Positions 63,717-64,000 of a stretch of DNA of 64,000 nt are shown piece by piece (the stretch's first letter is position 1; each line of letters begins with the position of its first letter). Source of the DNA: Roseateles puraquae (GTDB lineage: Bacteria; Pseudomonadota; Gammaproteobacteria; Burkholderiales; Burkholderiaceae_C). The stretch is taken from the NCBI RefSeq assembly GCF_002205845.1, contig NZ_NISI01000006.1, positions 186,001-250,000 on the forward strand. The letters run 5' to 3'. Under the pieces are notes generated by a model that made no database searches, was not told where the DNA came from, and worked only from the letters and a program-made list of their open reading frames with translations. The translations under genes were made by a program, and so were the position numbers.

Positions 63717-64000
63717 GTGCTCGAAACCAAGAACCTCACCATCCGCTTCGGCGGCCATGTGGCCGTCGATGGCGTGAGCTGTGCCTTCCAGCCGGGCACG
63801 CTGACCGCCATCGTCGGCCCCAACGGCGCGGGCAAGACGACCTACTTCAACCTCATCTCGGGCCAGCTGGGTGCGAGCAGCGGCGAGGTGTGGCTGGACG
63901 GTGAGAACCTGACCGCCCTCGGCGCCCCGCAGCGCACGCGGCGCGGCCTGGGCCGGGCCTTCCAGCTGACCCAGCTCTTCGCCCACCTGACCGTGCTGGA
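63717..64000 (+). CDS. livG: LivG-like ABC transporter ATPase (partial)
   Basis: The first 94 residues of an ATPase, open to the right edge. The start is GTG 63717, giving V/M-LETKNLTIRFGGHVAVDGV, with Walker A GPNGAGKTT and the Q-loop region GRAFQLTQLF. F-Q-L-T-Q in this loop is typical of LivG rather than LivF. It belongs to the transport operon of the preceding binding protein. No ATG is available in frame near the start. Confidence 0.9.
   Translation, partial: MLETKNLTIRFGGHVAVDGVSCAFQPGTLTAIVGPNGAGKTTYFNLISGQLGASSGEVWLDGENLTALGAPQRTRRGLGRAFQLTQLFAHLTVL

Overview
The window is a contiguous piece of a GC-rich (roughly 68-70% by eye) chromosome. The gene families suggest a betaproteobacterium of the order Burkholderiales (Rubrivivax/Roseateles/Leptothrix-like): many LysR regulators, PEP-CTERM proteins, a Liv-type amino-acid ABC system, a YtfQ-type furanose ABC system, DUF1631, DUF2242 and TIGR03643 proteins, and the non-coding repeats typical of this group. 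This is an inference from gene content; there is no rRNA marker. I saw no rRNA, tRNA, CRISPR array, transposase or prophage.

Layout. 0-6.2 kb: end of an unknown gene, a GAF-type sensor histidine kinase (- strand), and a seven-gene + strand run of two YCII/DGPF proteins, two SRPBCC proteins, two VOC proteins and an ECF42-type sigma factor; a candidate promoter for that sigma factor lies before the second DGPF gene. 6.2-15.7 kb, all - strand: PAP2 phosphatase, an unknown protein, a chemoreceptor, an M14 carboxypeptidase, a GGDEF/EAL protein, a DUF2242 lipoprotein and a UPF0016/TMEM165 manganese exporter preceded by a clear yybP-ykoY riboswitch. 15.8-21.5 kb: an accessory segment with a broken cysteine-peptidase fragment at one end and a truncated peroxiredoxin at the other. 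Between them is a LysR regulator divergent from an SDR dehydrogenase, an exported 6-oxocamphor-hydrolase-like enzyme, an AhpD-like protein and an EamA exporter.

21.5-36 kb: housekeeping and conserved genes (OsmC, glutamate dehydrogenase, CPA2 antiporter, DUF4105, acyl-CoA dehydrogenase, DUF1631, RecQ helicase with an alpha/beta hydrolase, an amber-interrupted DUF2177 gene, a Kelch-like Tat lipoprotein). 36-49 kb: a sugar region with LysR, TIGR03643, an AGE-family lipoprotein, L-arabinonate dehydratase, 2,5-dioxovalerate dehydrogenase, a secreted GH51 arabinofuranosidase and a YtfQRT-YjfF-like ABC importer. This fits uptake of L-arabinofuranose and its non-phosphorylative oxidation to 2-oxoglutarate. 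Two repeat structures interrupt this run: a 132-bp hairpin and a 590-bp inverted pair of a Burkholderiales-type repeat.

49-58 kb: pirin, thioredoxin, a DUF6882-like protein, a three-gene - strand operon (PEP-CTERM protein, lysozyme-like SH3 protein, unknown membrane-anchored protein), YgjV, a second PEP-CTERM protein, a two-lobed secreted aspartic protease and a metallo-beta-lactamase-fold hydrolase. 58-64 kb: a TonB-dependent receptor, a sigma-54 activator, a good -24/-12 promoter, a branched-chain amino-acid type binding protein and the start of its ATPase, which runs off the window.

Most promising for follow-up: the exported oxocamphor-hydrolase homologue with its conserved active-site spacing, the ECF42/DGPF/SRPBCC/VOC operon, the PEP-CTERM/lysozyme operon with a new cysteine repeat, the bilobal aspartic protease, and the sigma-54 control unit at 62.2-62.4 kb.
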